A stretch of DNA of 37,680 nt from Mycobacterium sp. (GCF_025933915.1 NZ_JAICZA010000033.1:1-37680), one strand, 5' to 3'. Positions 16,803-25,475 are shown, numbered from the stretch's first letter. Numbers and translations: made by a program. The notes: generated from the sequence alone by a model not told the origin.

Positions 16803-17660
16803 ATGCCCGCTCGCACCGCGCTTTCCCCCGGAGAGTTGTCCCCGACTCTGCCGGTGCCCGGCCGCGTCCCGCGCCCGGAATACGTCGGCAAGGCCACGGC
16901 CCAGGAGGGCAGCGAGCCGTGGGTGCAGACGCCGGAGGTGATCGAGAAGATGCGGGTCGCCGGCCGCATCGCGGCGCGCGCGCTGGTGGAGGCGGGCAAG
17001 GCGGTCGCGCCGGGGGTGACCACCGACGAGCTCGACCGGATCGCCCACGAGTACATGGTCGACCACGGCGCCTACCCGTCGACGCTGGGCTACAAGGGCT
17101 TCCCGAAGTCGTGTTGCACGTCGCTCAACGAGGTTATCTGCCACGGCATCCCGGACTCGACGGTGATCGCCGACGGTGACATCGTCAACATCGACGTGAC
17201 CGCCTACATCGACGGGGTGCACGGCGACACCAACGCCACGTTCCTGGCGGGCGACGTCGCGCAAGAACACCGGCTGCTCGTGGAGCGAACCCGGGAGGCG
17301 ACGATGCGCGCCATCAACGCCGTCAAGCCGGGGCGTGCCCTGTCGGTCGTCGGCCGCGTCATCGAGTCGTATGCGAATCGGTTCGGCTACAACGTCGTTC
17401 GCGACTTCACCGGTCACGGCATCGGCACCACGTTTCACAACGGCCTGGTCGTCCTGCACTACGACCAGCCCTCCGTGTCGACCATCATGCAGCCGGGCAT
17501 GACGTTCACCATCGAACCGATGATCAACCTTGGCGGCCTGGACTACGAGATCTGGGACGACGGCTGGACGGTGGTCACCAAGGACCGCAAGTGGACCGCG
17601 CAGTTCGAGCACACCCTGCTGGTCACCGACACCGGCGTCGAAATCCTCACGCTGCCATGA
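16803..17660 (+). CDS. mapB: Methionine aminopeptidase type I
   Basis: 285 aa, matching Rv2861c. Removes the initiator Met from new proteins. The N-terminal 40 residues are Pro-rich ([15 protein letters not shown]), the class Ic extension. The M24 pita-bread fold carries the metal ligands: Asp in [20 protein letters not shown], His in [12 protein letters not shown], Glu in [10 protein letters not shown] and Glu in [10 protein letters not shown]. It is the last gene conserved with the H37Rv order before cobQ intervenes. Confidence 0.96.
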   Translation: MPARTALSPGELSPTLPVPGRVPRPEYVGKATAQEGSEPWVQTPEVIEKMRVAGRIAARALVEAGKAVAPGVTTDELDRIAHEYMVDHGAYPSTLGYKGFPKSCCTSLNEVICHGIPDSTVIADGDIVNIDVTAYIDGVHGDTNATFLAGDVAQEHRLLVERTREATMRAINAVKPGRALSVVGRVIESYANRFGYNVVRDFTGHGIGTTFHNGLVVLHYDQPSVSTIMQPGMTFTIEPMINLGGLDYEIWDDGWTVVTKDRKWTAQFEHTLLVTDTGVEILTLP

Positions 17661-17670
17661 GGCTCCCGCC

Positions 17671-17754
17671 GCGAGCAGACAGAGAATCGCATTTCGCGGA
17701 GGGAAACCATGCGATTCTGCTGGGGGCACCTCCCGCTTGCGGGGGACTGCTCGC
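17671..17754. repeat. Long interrupted inverted repeat between mapB and cobQ
   Basis: GCGAGCAG (17671-17678) pairs with CTGCTCGC (17747-17754), and inside it AGAATCGCAT (17683-17692) pairs with ATGCGATTCT (17709-17718) around a 16-nt loop. The 26-bp repeat at 17721-17746 splits the right arm and is bounded by CTGCT at 17717-17721 and 17747-17751. Without it, the two arms would be nearly continuous. It lies just before the cobQ start and could affect its expression. Confidence 0.7.
17721..17746. repeat. 26-bp palindromic repeat, copy 2
   Basis: Identical to 4855-4880. Here it interrupts the right arm of a larger inverted repeat and is flanked by 5-bp direct repeats CTGCT, which look like an insertion footprint, though with one shared T the exact ends are uncertain. 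Confidence 0.75.
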
Positions 17755-17763
17755 CACAAGGAG

Positions 17764-19284
17764 GTGAGCGGGGCCCTGCTGGTCGCCGGCACCAGTTCCG
17801 ACGCCGGGAAATCGGTGGTGGTGGCGGCCCTGTGCCGGTTGCTGGCCCGCGGCGGGATCCGGGTCGCCCCGTTCAAGGCGCAGAACATGTCCAACAACTC
17901 CGTGGTCACCGTCGAGGGCGGTGAAATTGGCCGCGCCCAGGCGATTCAGGCCCGCGCGGCGGGGCTGGAACCCAGCGTGCGGTTCAACCCTATTCTGCTC
18001 AAACCGGGCAGTGACCGCACTTCGCAACTCGTGATCAAGGGCCGGGTCGCCGAGTCGGTCAGCGCGAAAAGCTATGTGCGGCACCGTGACCGGCTCGCTT
18101 CCATCGTTCTCGACGAGTTGACTTCTCTGCGAGACGAATTCGACGCGGTGATCTGTGAGGGGGCGGGCTCTCCCGCCGAAATCAACCTGCGCGCCACGGA
18201 CTTGGCCAACATGGGATTGGCCAGGGCCGCGAGCCTGCCGGTGGTCCTGGTCGGCGACATCGACCGCGGCGGACTGCTCGCGCACCTGTTCGGTACGGTC
18301 GCGGTGCTCGAGCCCGACGACCAAGCGCTGATCGCCGGTTTCATCGTCAACAAATTCCGGGGTGATCCCGCGCTGCTCGAGCCGGGATTGCGCCAGTTGC
18401 ACGCCATGACGGGGCGGCCCACCTACGGGGTGCTGCCGTATGCCGACGAGCTGTGGCTGGACGCCGAAGACTCGCTGTCGGTGGTCGCGCACCGCGTCAT
18501 CGGCACCCCCGCCCCGCCACGCGGCGACGAGTGGTTGCGGGTGGCCGCGGTCCGGCTGCCCCGGATTTCGAATTCCACCGACGTCGAGGCGCTGGCATGT
18601 GAACCGGGCGTGTTGGTGCGCTGGGTCACCGGCCCCGCCGACGTTTCCGATACCGACCTGATCGTCATCCCCGGCAGCAAAGCCACCGTCGCCGACCTGT
18701 CCTGGTTGCGGGAACACGGCCTGGCCGAGGCGATCATCGCGCACGCCCGGGCCGGCAAGCCGGTGCTGGGGATCTGCGGGGGATTTCAGATGCTGTGCCG
18801 TCGCATCGACGATCCGGTGGAATCCGGCACCGGTGACGTGCCGGGGCTGGGGTTGCTGGACGCCGACATCGCCTTCCATCCGGCCAAGACCTTGCGCCGC
18901 TGGCAACGTCGGATCGATCGCCCCCTGAGCGGATACGAAATCCATCACGGGCGGGTCGCCCGCTGCGCGGAGCAGAGCTGGTTCGAATCGGGCGACGATC
19001 CGCACCCGCAGGGTCTGGTGCGCGGCGCGGTCTTTGGGACGCATTGGCACGGCTTGCTCGACAACGACGATTTCCGTCGTGCGTGGCTCACCCGGGTCGC
19101 CGTCGCGGCCGGCCGGCGCGGCTTCGTGGTCGACGACGACACCGACGTCGCCGCCCGGCGCGACGCCCAACTCGATCTCGCCGCCGACCTGCTGGCCGCC
19201 CACCTGGACGTCGACGCCGTCCTCGGCTTGCTCGACGGCCGGTCGCCGCCGCGACCGTATCTCGCAAGCCGGTTGTGCCCATAG
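17764..19284 (+). CDS. cobQ: Cobyric acid synthase
   Basis: 506 aa. Amidates four carboxyls (b, d, e, g) of adenosylcobyrinic acid a,c-diamide in cobalamin synthesis, using glutamine and ATP. N-terminal dethiobiotin-synthetase-like ATPase: [30 protein letters not shown], and [21 protein letters not shown]-terminal class I amidotransferase: [16 protein letters not shown] with the nucleophilic Cys, [13 protein letters not shown], and [12 protein letters not shown] with the His. GTG 17764 aligns with the known N-terminus; AAGGAG abuts it directly with almost no spacing, which is odd. H37Rv keeps cobQ1 elsewhere (Rv0255c), so its place here between mapB and glnA4 differs. Confidence 0.94.
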   Translation: MSGALLVAGTSSDAGKSVVVAALCRLLARGGIRVAPFKAQNMSNNSVVTVEGGEIGRAQAIQARAAGLEPSVRFNPILLKPGSDRTSQLVIKGRVAESVSAKSYVRHRDRLASIVLDELTSLRDEFDAVICEGAGSPAEINLRATDLANMGLARAASLPVVLVGDIDRGGLLAHLFGTVAVLEPDDQALIAGFIVNKFRGDPALLEPGLRQLHAMTGRPTYGVLPYADELWLDAEDSLSVVAHRVIGTPAPPRGDEWLRVAAVRLPRISNSTDVEALACEPGVLVRWVTGPADVSDTDLIVIPGSKATVADLSWLREHGLAEAIIAHARAGKPVLGICGGFQMLCRRIDDPVESGTGDVPGLGLLDADIAFHPAKTLRRWQRRIDRPLSGYEIHHGRVARCAEQSWFESGDDPHPQGLVRGAVFGTHWHGLLDNDDFRRAWLTRVAVAAGRRGFVVDDDTDVAARRDAQLDLAADLLAAHLDVDAVLGLLDGRSPPRPYLASRLCP

Positions 19285-19415
19285 GACATTGGCCGGTACC
19301 GCGACGTGAACGTCGCTGTTGACGGCGCGGTCAAAGCTCCGTCATATGATGCCGTGGGAAACTGTGTCCCTGTATCACATGCCTCAGAATCGTCGCGCGC
19401 CCATGCCGTTTGGGT

Positions 19416-19421
19416 TAGCGT
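19416..19421 (+). promoter_or_regulatory. Candidate -10 element for the hydrolase-like gene
   Basis: TAGCGT (TANNNT) ends 6 bp before GTG 19428, the same geometry as upstream of mapB and the DUF1707 gene, suggesting a leaderless transcript. Another possible promoter, TTGACG at 19319 with TATGAT at 19345, has a 20-bp spacer and is less convincing. Confidence 0.35.
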
Positions 19422-19427
19422 GCTGGG

Positions 19428-19988
19428 GTGTCCTCGATGATGACCACCCTGGAGGGGTTCGGAGTCCCGGTGGTCGCGGCGGGTCCGGAGGCGGGCGTCG
19501 TCGTCGTCATCTTGGGCGACGAGGAGCGCGCCCCCGCGGCGTATGACGCGGTCTGCGAGCGCCTGCACACCGCATCGCTTCGGACGGTCGTCATCGGATT
19601 TGATCCGCGGCTGACCCCCAAGTCGGTGATCGGCATTCTCGACGCGCTGGGAATCGGCTGGGCCGTCGTCATGGGCGACCGCGCCGGCGGCGACCTCGCG
19701 TGGGAACTGACGGCAACCCGGCTGGGCCGGTTCGTCGGACTGGTGGTGATCGACCGCGGGCATCCGCGGGCCGGCGATCGCGACGGCGCCATTCGCGACG
19801 GACACTGCCCGCCGGTGGAGATCGGCACGACGGTGTTGGTCAGCTCGCCGGCCGCCCGGGCGGTGGCCCAGGCCAGCCAGCGGTACGTCTACGCCGACTA
19901 CCGGGTGGTGCACCTGGGACGGCGCACCGTGCAGGAGTCGACGGCGCAATTGGCCGCCGAGATCATTTTGCGCACCAGTACTTGGTAA
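19428..19988 (+). CDS. Degenerate alpha/beta-hydrolase-like protein
   Basis: 186 aa, no signal peptide. The strand-helix order resembles a minimal alpha/beta hydrolase: VVVVILGDEERAPAAYDAVC, LRTVVIGFDP, then WAVVMGDRAGGDLAWELTA, then VGLVVIDRGHPRAG and TTVLVSSPAARAV. At the nucleophile elbow, where active enzymes have GxSxG, this protein has G83-D-R-A-G87, so the serine position is Arg85. It also lacks the usual cap and any obvious catalytic His. A non-catalytic or repurposed fold is the best reading. The gene sits between cobQ and glnA4; I do not recall an H37Rv gene at this spot. GTG 19428 is the start; ATGs a few codons in are alternatives. Confidence 0.65.
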   Translation: MSSMMTTLEGFGVPVVAAGPEAGVVVVILGDEERAPAAYDAVCERLHTASLRTVVIGFDPRLTPKSVIGILDALGIGWAVVMGDRAGGDLAWELTATRLGRFVGLVVIDRGHPRAGDRDGAIRDGHCPPVEIGTTVLVSSPAARAVAQASQRYVYADYRVVHLGRRTVQESTAQLAAEIILRTSTW

Positions 19989-20008
19989 CGCCTGGTTGAC
20001 TGGCGGTC

Positions 20009-21403
20009 ATGGCCTCCGAAGATGGCGCCGTGACCGATCCCGATGTCGCGATGCTGTCGGTGACCGCCCTGCAACGGCTGGTGGACAGCGGCGCGGTGGA
20101 CACGGTCATCGTCGCGTTCCCCGACATGCAGGGACGCCTGGTCGGCAAGCGGGTGGCCGCGCAACTGTTCGTCGACGACGTGGCCGTCCACGGCGCCGAG
20201 TGCTGTGGCTATCTGCTCGCGGTCGACGTCGACATGAACACCGTGAGCGGCTATGCGATGTCGAGCTGGGACACCGGATACGGCGACACGGTGGCCAGGC
20301 CCGATCTGTCGACCCTGCGGCGCATTCCCTGGCTGGCCGGGACGGCGTTGGTGATCGCCGACGTGGGCTGGGCCGACGGCGGCTCGGTCGCCGTGTCGCC
20401 ACGGGCCATCCTGCGCCGTCAGCTCGACCGGCTGGCCCAGCGCGGGCTGATCGCCGACGCCGCGACCGAGCTGGAATTCATGGTGTTCGACGAGCCGTAT
20501 CGCCAGGCGTGGGCCGACGGGTACCGTGGGCTGACCCCGGCCAGTGACTACAACATCGACTATGCGATCGCGGCGTCGTCACGCATGGAGCCGCTGCTGC
20601 GCGATATCCGGCGCGGGATGGTCGGCGCGGGAATGCAATTCGAGGCCGTCAAAGGCGAATGCAACAGGGGGCAGCAGGAAATCGGCTTCCGTTACGACGA
20701 GGCGTTGGTCACCTGCGACAACCACGTCATCTACAAGAATGGGGCCAAGGAGATCGCCGACCAGCATGGAAAAAGCCTGACATTCATGGCGAAATACGAT
20801 GAGCGAGAAGGCAACAGCTGTCACGTTCACTTGTCGCTGCGTGACCGGCAGGGCGACGCGGTGTTCGCCGACCCCGGCCGCCCGCACGGCATGTCGTCGA
20901 CGTTTTGCGGTTTCCTGGCCGGCCTGCTGACCACCCTGTGCGAATTCACGCTGTTTTATGCGCCGAACATCAACTCCTACAAGCGATTCGCCGACGGTAG
21001 TTTTGCGCCCACCGCGCTGTCCTGGGGCTTGGACAACCGCACCTGCGCGCTGCGGGTGGTCGGCCACGGGCCCAACATCCGGGTCGAGTGCCGGGTGCCC
21101 GGCGGCGACGTGAACCCGTATCTGGCGGTGGCGGCGATCGTCGCCGGCGGTCTGTACGGTATCGAACGGGGCCTCGAGCTACCGGCGCCCTACGTGGGAA
21201 ATGCCTACCACGCCCCCGGCGTCGAGCGGCTGCCCGCCACCCTGGCCGAGGCGGCCGGGGTCTTCGAGCGCTCCACGCTCGCGCGGGAGGTGTTCGGTGA
21301 CGACGTTGTCGACCACTACCTGAACAACGCCCGCGTGGAGTTGGCGGCGTTCAACGCGGCGGTCACCGACTGGGAGAGGATGCGTGGTTTTGAACGCCTG
21401 TAG
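20009..21403 (+). CDS. glnA4: Glutamine-synthetase-like ligase GlnA4
   Basis: 464 aa (Rv2860c-like). It belongs to the GS fold but to the group that gamma-glutamylates amines; GlnA4 of Streptomyces coelicolor acts on ethanolamine. Landmarks: TVIVAFPDMQGRLVGKR (N-terminal beta-grasp), TELEFMVFDEPY (metal-binding Glu), QFEAVKGECNRGQQEIGF, KSLTFMAKYDEREGNSCHVH, NINSYKRFADGSFAPTALSW and GGDVNPYLAVAA. The Tyr adenylylation motif of GlnA1 is not seen. Downstream genes fit an amine route: ligase, gamma-glutamyl hydrolase, aldehyde dehydrogenase. Substrate here (ethanolamine, polyamine or other amine) is not determined by sequence. GTG 20030 is an alternative start. Confidence 0.9.
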   Translation: MASEDGAVTDPDVAMLSVTALQRLVDSGAVDTVIVAFPDMQGRLVGKRVAAQLFVDDVAVHGAECCGYLLAVDVDMNTVSGYAMSSWDTGYGDTVARPDLSTLRRIPWLAGTALVIADVGWADGGSVAVSPRAILRRQLDRLAQRGLIADAATELEFMVFDEPYRQAWADGYRGLTPASDYNIDYAIAASSRMEPLLRDIRRGMVGAGMQFEAVKGECNRGQQEIGFRYDEALVTCDNHVIYKNGAKEIADQHGKSLTFMAKYDEREGNSCHVHLSLRDRQGDAVFADPGRPHGMSSTFCGFLAGLLTTLCEFTLFYAPNINSYKRFADGSFAPTALSWGLDNRTCALRVVGHGPNIRVECRVPGGDVNPYLAVAAIVAGGLYGIERGLELPAPYVGNAYHAPGVERLPATLAEAAGVFERSTLAREVFGDDVVDHYLNNARVELAAFNAAVTDWERMRGFERL

Positions 21404-21419
21404 GTCGGAAAAGGGCGAC

Positions 21420-22148
21420 GTGAGCCGCCCGGTGGTGGGCCTGACGACGTATCTCGAGCGCGTGCGGACCGGCATCTGGGACATCCCCGCCGGATACCTG
21501 CCGGCCGACTACTTCGAGGGCGTCATCCTGGCCGGCGGGATCGCCGTGTTGCTGCCCCCGCAGCCGGCGGATGCCGAGATCGTCGGCTCGGTGCTCGACG
21601 GCCTGCACGCCCTGGTGATCACCGGGGGATATGACGTCGACCCCGCCAGCTACGGCCAGCAGCCGCATCCGACGACCGATGAACCCCGCACCGACCGCGA
21701 CGTCTGGGAGTTCGCGCTGTTGCGCGGCGCGCTGGAGCGCGGGCTGCCGGTGCTCGGGATCTGCCGTGGCGCACAGGTGCTCAACGTCGCGCTCGGCGGC
21801 ACGCTGCACCAGCACCTGCCCGACGTGCTCGGCCACGGCGGGCACCGGGCCGGCAACGGCGTGTTCACCCGGCTGCCGGTTCGTACGGTGGCGGGCACCC
21901 GGCTGGCCGCGCTGGTCGGGGAGTCCGCCGACGCGCCGAGCTATCACCATCAGGCCATCGACAAGGTCGGGGACGGCCTGGTGGTCAGCGCGACCGATCC
22001 CGATGGCGTCGTCGAGGCGCTCGAGCTACCGGGGGACAGGTTTGTGCTTGCCGTGCAATGGCATCCGGAACAGGCCCTGGAGGATTTGCGGTTGTTCGCC
22101 GCGATCGTGGACGCGGCCCGGTCGTATGCGGGACGTGAGCCGAGGTGA
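21420..22148 (+). CDS. Class I glutamine-amidotransferase-fold gamma-glutamyl hydrolase (Rv2859c-like)
   Basis: 242 aa, related to PuuD (gamma-Glu-GABA hydrolase, peptidase C26). Nucleophile Cys115 in VLGICRGAQVLNVALGG; catalytic His and Glu in VQWHPEQALED; conserved ITGGYDVDP and SYHHQAID. It should hydrolyse a gamma-glutamyl product formed through GlnA4. GTG 21420 has AAGGG 5 nt upstream. A GTG at 21384, overlapping the glnA4 end, would add 12 residues. Its stop overlaps the aldehyde dehydrogenase start by 4 bp. Confidence 0.88.
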   Translation: MSRPVVGLTTYLERVRTGIWDIPAGYLPADYFEGVILAGGIAVLLPPQPADAEIVGSVLDGLHALVITGGYDVDPASYGQQPHPTTDEPRTDRDVWEFALLRGALERGLPVLGICRGAQVLNVALGGTLHQHLPDVLGHGGHRAGNGVFTRLPVRTVAGTRLAALVGESADAPSYHHQAIDKVGDGLVVSATDPDGVVEALELPGDRFVLAVQWHPEQALEDLRLFAAIVDAARSYAGREPR

Positions 22149-23509
22149 GCGCCGTGGAGCTGGTCAACCCGGCGACCGAGGAGGTGCTGCGCTCGGTCGA
22201 GCAGGTCGACGCCGCGGCCGTCGACGACGCGGTGGGCCGGGCGCGGGCGGCGCAGCGGCGCTGGGCGCGGCTGCCCCCGTCCGAACGGGCCGCCGCCCTA
22301 AGGGCTTTCGCCGCGGCCGTCGACGCCCATCTCGACGAGCTGGCGGCGCTCGAGGTCGCCAACTCGGGGCATCCCGTCGCAGCGGCCGAGTGGGAGGCGG
22401 GCCACGTCCGCGACGTGCTGACCTACTACGCCGCCAGCCCGGAACGATTGTCCGGCAAGCAGATTCCGGTGGCCGGCGGCCTGGATGTCACGTTCAACGA
22501 ACCGCTGGGCGTGGTCGGTGTGATCACCCCGTGGAACTTCCCGATGCCCATCGCGTCCTGGGGTTTCGCGCCCGCACTGGCCGCGGGCAACGCCGTGCTC
22601 GTCAAACCCGCCGAAGCGACGCCGCTGACCACGATCCGGCTCGGCGAGCTGGCGGTGCAGGCCGGGCTGGACGGGGACCTGCTCCAGGTGCTGCCCGGTC
22701 CGGGGGCGGTGGTCGGAAAGCGGTTCGTCACACATCCCGACATCGCCAAGATCGTGTTCACCGGCTCCACCGAAGTCGGCAAGCAGGTGATGAGCGGGGC
22801 GGCCGCCCTGGTGAAGCGGGTGACCCTGGAACTGGGCGGCAAGAGCGCCAACATCGTCTTCGCCGACTGCGATCTCGAGCGGGCCGCCGCGACCGCCCCG
22901 GCCGGGGTGTTCGACAACGCCGGGCAGGACTGCTGCGCCCGCAGCCGGATCCTGGTGCAGCGCAGCGTTTATGACCGTTTCATGGAGCTGCTCGAACCCG
23001 CGGTCAAAGGTGTCGTCGTCGGGGATCCCGCGTCCCGGGACACCGAGATGGGCCCGCTGGTGTCGGCCGCGCACCGCGCCAAGGTGGCGTCCTACGTGCC
23101 CGACGGTGCCCCGGTCGCATTTCGTGGCAGCGCGCCGTCCGGCCGCGGATTCTGGTTCCCACCAACGGTTCTGACCCCGCCACGCAGCGACCGCTGCGTC
23201 ACCGAGGAGATCTTCGGCCCGGTGGTCACGGTGCTGGCCTTCGACGACGAGCAGGACGCCATCACGCTGGCCAATGACACCACCTACGGCCTGTCCGGAT
23301 CGATCTGGACGGACGATCTGTCCCGTGCCCTGCGCGTGTCCCGGGCGCTCGAAGCCGGGAATCTGTCGGTGAATTCGCACTCTTCGGTTCGCTTCAACAC
23401 CCCGTTCGGCGGTTTCAAGCAGTCGGGGCTGGGCCGCGAGCTGGGCCCGGATGCGCCGTTGCACTTCACCGAGACCAAGAACGTGTTCATCGCGATCGGA
23501 GAGGATTAG
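22145..23509 (+). CDS. aldC: Aldehyde dehydrogenase (Rv2858c-like)
   Basis: 454 aa, NAD(P)+-dependent. General base Glu229 in VTLELGGKSANIVF and nucleophile Cys263 in DNAGQDCCARSR; also VITPWNFPMP, FTGSTEVGKQV, EEIFGPVVTVL and NTPFGGFKQSGLGRELG. Expected to oxidise the aldehyde formed after gamma-glutamylation and amine oxidation, by analogy with PuuC. The start GTG sits in the GTGA overlap with the upstream stop, so the three genes are a translationally coupled unit. Confidence 0.94.
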   Translation: MSAVELVNPATEEVLRSVEQVDAAAVDDAVGRARAAQRRWARLPPSERAAALRAFAAAVDAHLDELAALEVANSGHPVAAAEWEAGHVRDVLTYYAASPERLSGKQIPVAGGLDVTFNEPLGVVGVITPWNFPMPIASWGFAPALAAGNAVLVKPAEATPLTTIRLGELAVQAGLDGDLLQVLPGPGAVVGKRFVTHPDIAKIVFTGSTEVGKQVMSGAAALVKRVTLELGGKSANIVFADCDLERAAATAPAGVFDNAGQDCCARSRILVQRSVYDRFMELLEPAVKGVVVGDPASRDTEMGPLVSAAHRAKVASYVPDGAPVAFRGSAPSGRGFWFPPTVLTPPRSDRCVTEEIFGPVVTVLAFDDEQDAITLANDTTYGLSGSIWTDDLSRALRVSRALEAGNLSVNSHSSVRFNTPFGGFKQSGLGRELGPDAPLHFTETKNVFIAIGED

Positions 23510-24292
23510 GTGGTGGCGGTTGATCTCACCCAACGGTTGGCGGGCCGCGTCGCCGTCATCACCGGTGCGGGCGGCGGCATCGGGTTGGCGTCGGCACGGC
23601 GCATGCGCGCCGAGGGCGCCAGCATCGTGGTGGCCGACATCGACGGCGACGCGGGTGCCGCCGCGGCCGACGAGCTGTCCGGTTTGTTCGTGCCCACCGA
23701 CGTTTCCGACGAGGACGCGGTCAACGCGCTGTTCGACACCGCGGCCCAGACCTACGGCCGCATCGACGTCGCGTTCAACAACGCCGGTATCTCGCCGCCC
23801 GACGACGATCTCATCGAAGACACCGAACTGCCCGCGTGGCAACGCGTCCAAGACGTCAACCTGAAGTCGGTGTACCTCTGCTGCCGAGCGGCGTTGCGGC
23901 ACATGGTTCCCGCGCAGCGGGGTTCGATCATCAACACGGCGTCGTTTGTCGCCGTCCTGGGGTCGGCGACGTCGCAAATCTCCTACACCGCCTCCAAGGG
24001 CGGGGTGCTGGCCATGTCGCGGGAGCTGGGGGTGCAGTTCGCCCGGCACGGCATCCGGGTGAACGCGCTGTGCCCGGGGCCGGTCAACACGCCGCTGCTG
24101 CAAGAGCTCTTCGCCAAGGACCCCGAACGCGCCGCGCGCCGGCTGGTGCATGTACCGGTGGGCCGCTTCGCCGACCCCGGCGAAATCGCCGCTGCGGTCG
24201 CGTTTTTGGCGAGCGATGACGCGTCATTCATCACGGCGTCGACGTTCTTGGTCGACGGCGGCATCAGCTCGGCCTATGTGACTCCGCTCTAG
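23510..24292 (+). CDS. SDR-family dehydrogenase (Rv2857c-like)
   Basis: 260 aa, GTG start directly abutting the aldC stop codon. Classical SDR with cofactor motif TGAGGGIGLASA (residues 18-29), VADIDGD giving NAD(H) preference by its Asp, NNAG at 90-93, Ser145, and YTASK with Tyr159 and Lys163. Ends with the usual SDR C-terminal segment FLVDGGISSAY. Last gene of the glnA4 cluster; substrate unknown. It converges on the PPE gene with only 9 bp between stop codons. Confidence 0.92.
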   Translation: MVAVDLTQRLAGRVAVITGAGGGIGLASARRMRAEGASIVVADIDGDAGAAAADELSGLFVPTDVSDEDAVNALFDTAAQTYGRIDVAFNNAGISPPDDDLIEDTELPAWQRVQDVNLKSVYLCCRAALRHMVPAQRGSIINTASFVAVLGSATSQISYTASKGGVLAMSRELGVQFARHGIRVNALCPGPVNTPLLQELFAKDPERAARRLVHVPVGRFADPGEIAAAVAFLASDDASFITASTFLVDGGISSAYVTPL

Positions 24293-24301
24293 CCGCCGTA
24301 C

Positions 24302-25240
24302 TCACTGGCAGGGTGCCTCACCGGCGACCACACGGATGTGTTCGCCGGCTCGGTCCCCGCCCGGCCGGTGCGCGGCGGGCGCGGCCGCCGTCCATATCCG
24401 CGGCACCGACAGCACGCCGAGCGACACCCGACGACCCAAACGCGCGCTGACGCCGTCGACGGCGGCCGGCTTGGGGAAAAGTGTTCGCAGCGCCGCCGCC
24501 TTGTTCATCGAATTCAGGTGTCCGATCGCGAAATCCGACGCCGCGGTCAGCGAATTCAATTGCGACAGCGCCGGTGTGACCGCGGAAACGGATGATTCGA
24601 GCCTGGTCGGCGAGGGCGCCGACAGGTGTTTGAGGGCGTCGGGTATGGCTGACATCACCTGGCGGGCGGCCGATATGACGTCGGGCGCGGCCTGCAGCGT
24701 CCACGTGCATGCGGGCGCATCGGGATTGGCGGGCGCAGAGGTGAACGGCGCCACCGCCACCGCGCCGGCCGCGGCGTCGGCGTAGGCGTACATGGCGCCG
24801 GCGTCCTGTGCCCACATCACGTCGTATTCGGTGTCGACCTCCGCGATCGCCGCGCTGTGCTGGCCCAGACAGTTCGCCGACGCCAGCGACATGCGGAGCG
24901 TGCGGTTGCGGGCGATCGCCGGTGGTGCCGCCATCGCTGCGAAGGCCGACTCGTGCGCGCCGGCCGCCGCCCCGAGCTGAGAGGCCGCGTGCCGACTCCG
25001 TGCGGCGCTGGCGTCGAGCCAGTCGATGTACTGTGCGGCGGCTTGGCTCATCGCGGGCGGCGCCGGGCCCTCCCATTGCGCCGCCAGCTTGGCGGTCACC
25101 GCGCGGTAGTCTGCCGCCGCGGTGCAGAGCCACGCGGCTAGCTTGTCCCACGCCGCGGCGGCATGGACCATCGATCCCGCGCCGGGACCCGAATACATCA
25201 GCCCGGAGTTGATCTCCGGCGGCAGCGTCGCGAAATCCAT
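24302..25240 (-). CDS. PPE-family protein, short SVP type
   Basis: 312 aa. PPE signature at the N-terminus (MDFATLPPEINSGLMYSGPG, Pro7-Pro8-Glu9), WEG at 56-58, and AAAQYIDWL. The C-terminal part carries RLGRRVSLGVLSVPRIW, the SVPxxW motif of the PPE-SVP group (at about residue 278), followed by a 29-residue tail. PPE proteins are exported by ESX type VII systems, usually as a dimer with a PE protein; no PE or ESX gene lies nearby, so the partner must be encoded elsewhere. ATG 25240 has AGAGGC upstream. A PPE gene argues for a slow-growing mycobacterium. Confidence 0.93.
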   Translation of the reverse strand: MDFATLPPEINSGLMYSGPGAGSMVHAAAAWDKLAAWLCTAAADYRAVTAKLAAQWEGPAPPAMSQAAAQYIDWLDASAARSRHAASQLGAAAGAHESAFAAMAAPPAIARNRTLRMSLASANCLGQHSAAIAEVDTEYDVMWAQDAGAMYAYADAAAGAVAVAPFTSAPANPDAPACTWTLQAAPDVISAARQVMSAIPDALKHLSAPSPTRLESSVSAVTPALSQLNSLTAASDFAIGHLNSMNKAAALRTLFPKPAAVDGVSARLGRRVSLGVLSVPRIWTAAAPAAHRPGGDRAGEHIRVVAGEAPCQ

Positions 25241-25475
25241 TACAGCCTCTGCCTGACGACGGCGGTGTGGGTGGCACCCGAAAACAGGGGGTCCTTCACG
25301 AGATAGCGACGGGCGTTACACGCCGTGGGGCGCGTACGTGTCGCGGCAATACGCGGCGTGCAACGGAACAACACAGTGCGCCGAATGTACAACGTGAAAC
25401 CCTGAGCAACGGTCGGAACGAGCTGTGAACTCGATCCGAGTCCGGTGCGTGTTTGTGCAGGTGGCGCTCAAGTGC

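Noticed and set aside
17661..17763. Cobalamin riboswitch upstream of cobQ
   Set aside because: Only about 100 bp lie between mapB and cobQ, filled by inverted repeats. No B12-box-like core is visible and the size is too small for a full cobalamin riboswitch.
19365..19390. CRP-like operator TGTGT-N7-TCACA upstream of the hydrolase-like gene
   Set aside because: The half-sites are one base further apart than the mycobacterial TGTGA-N6-TCACA consensus and the first half-site is imperfect.
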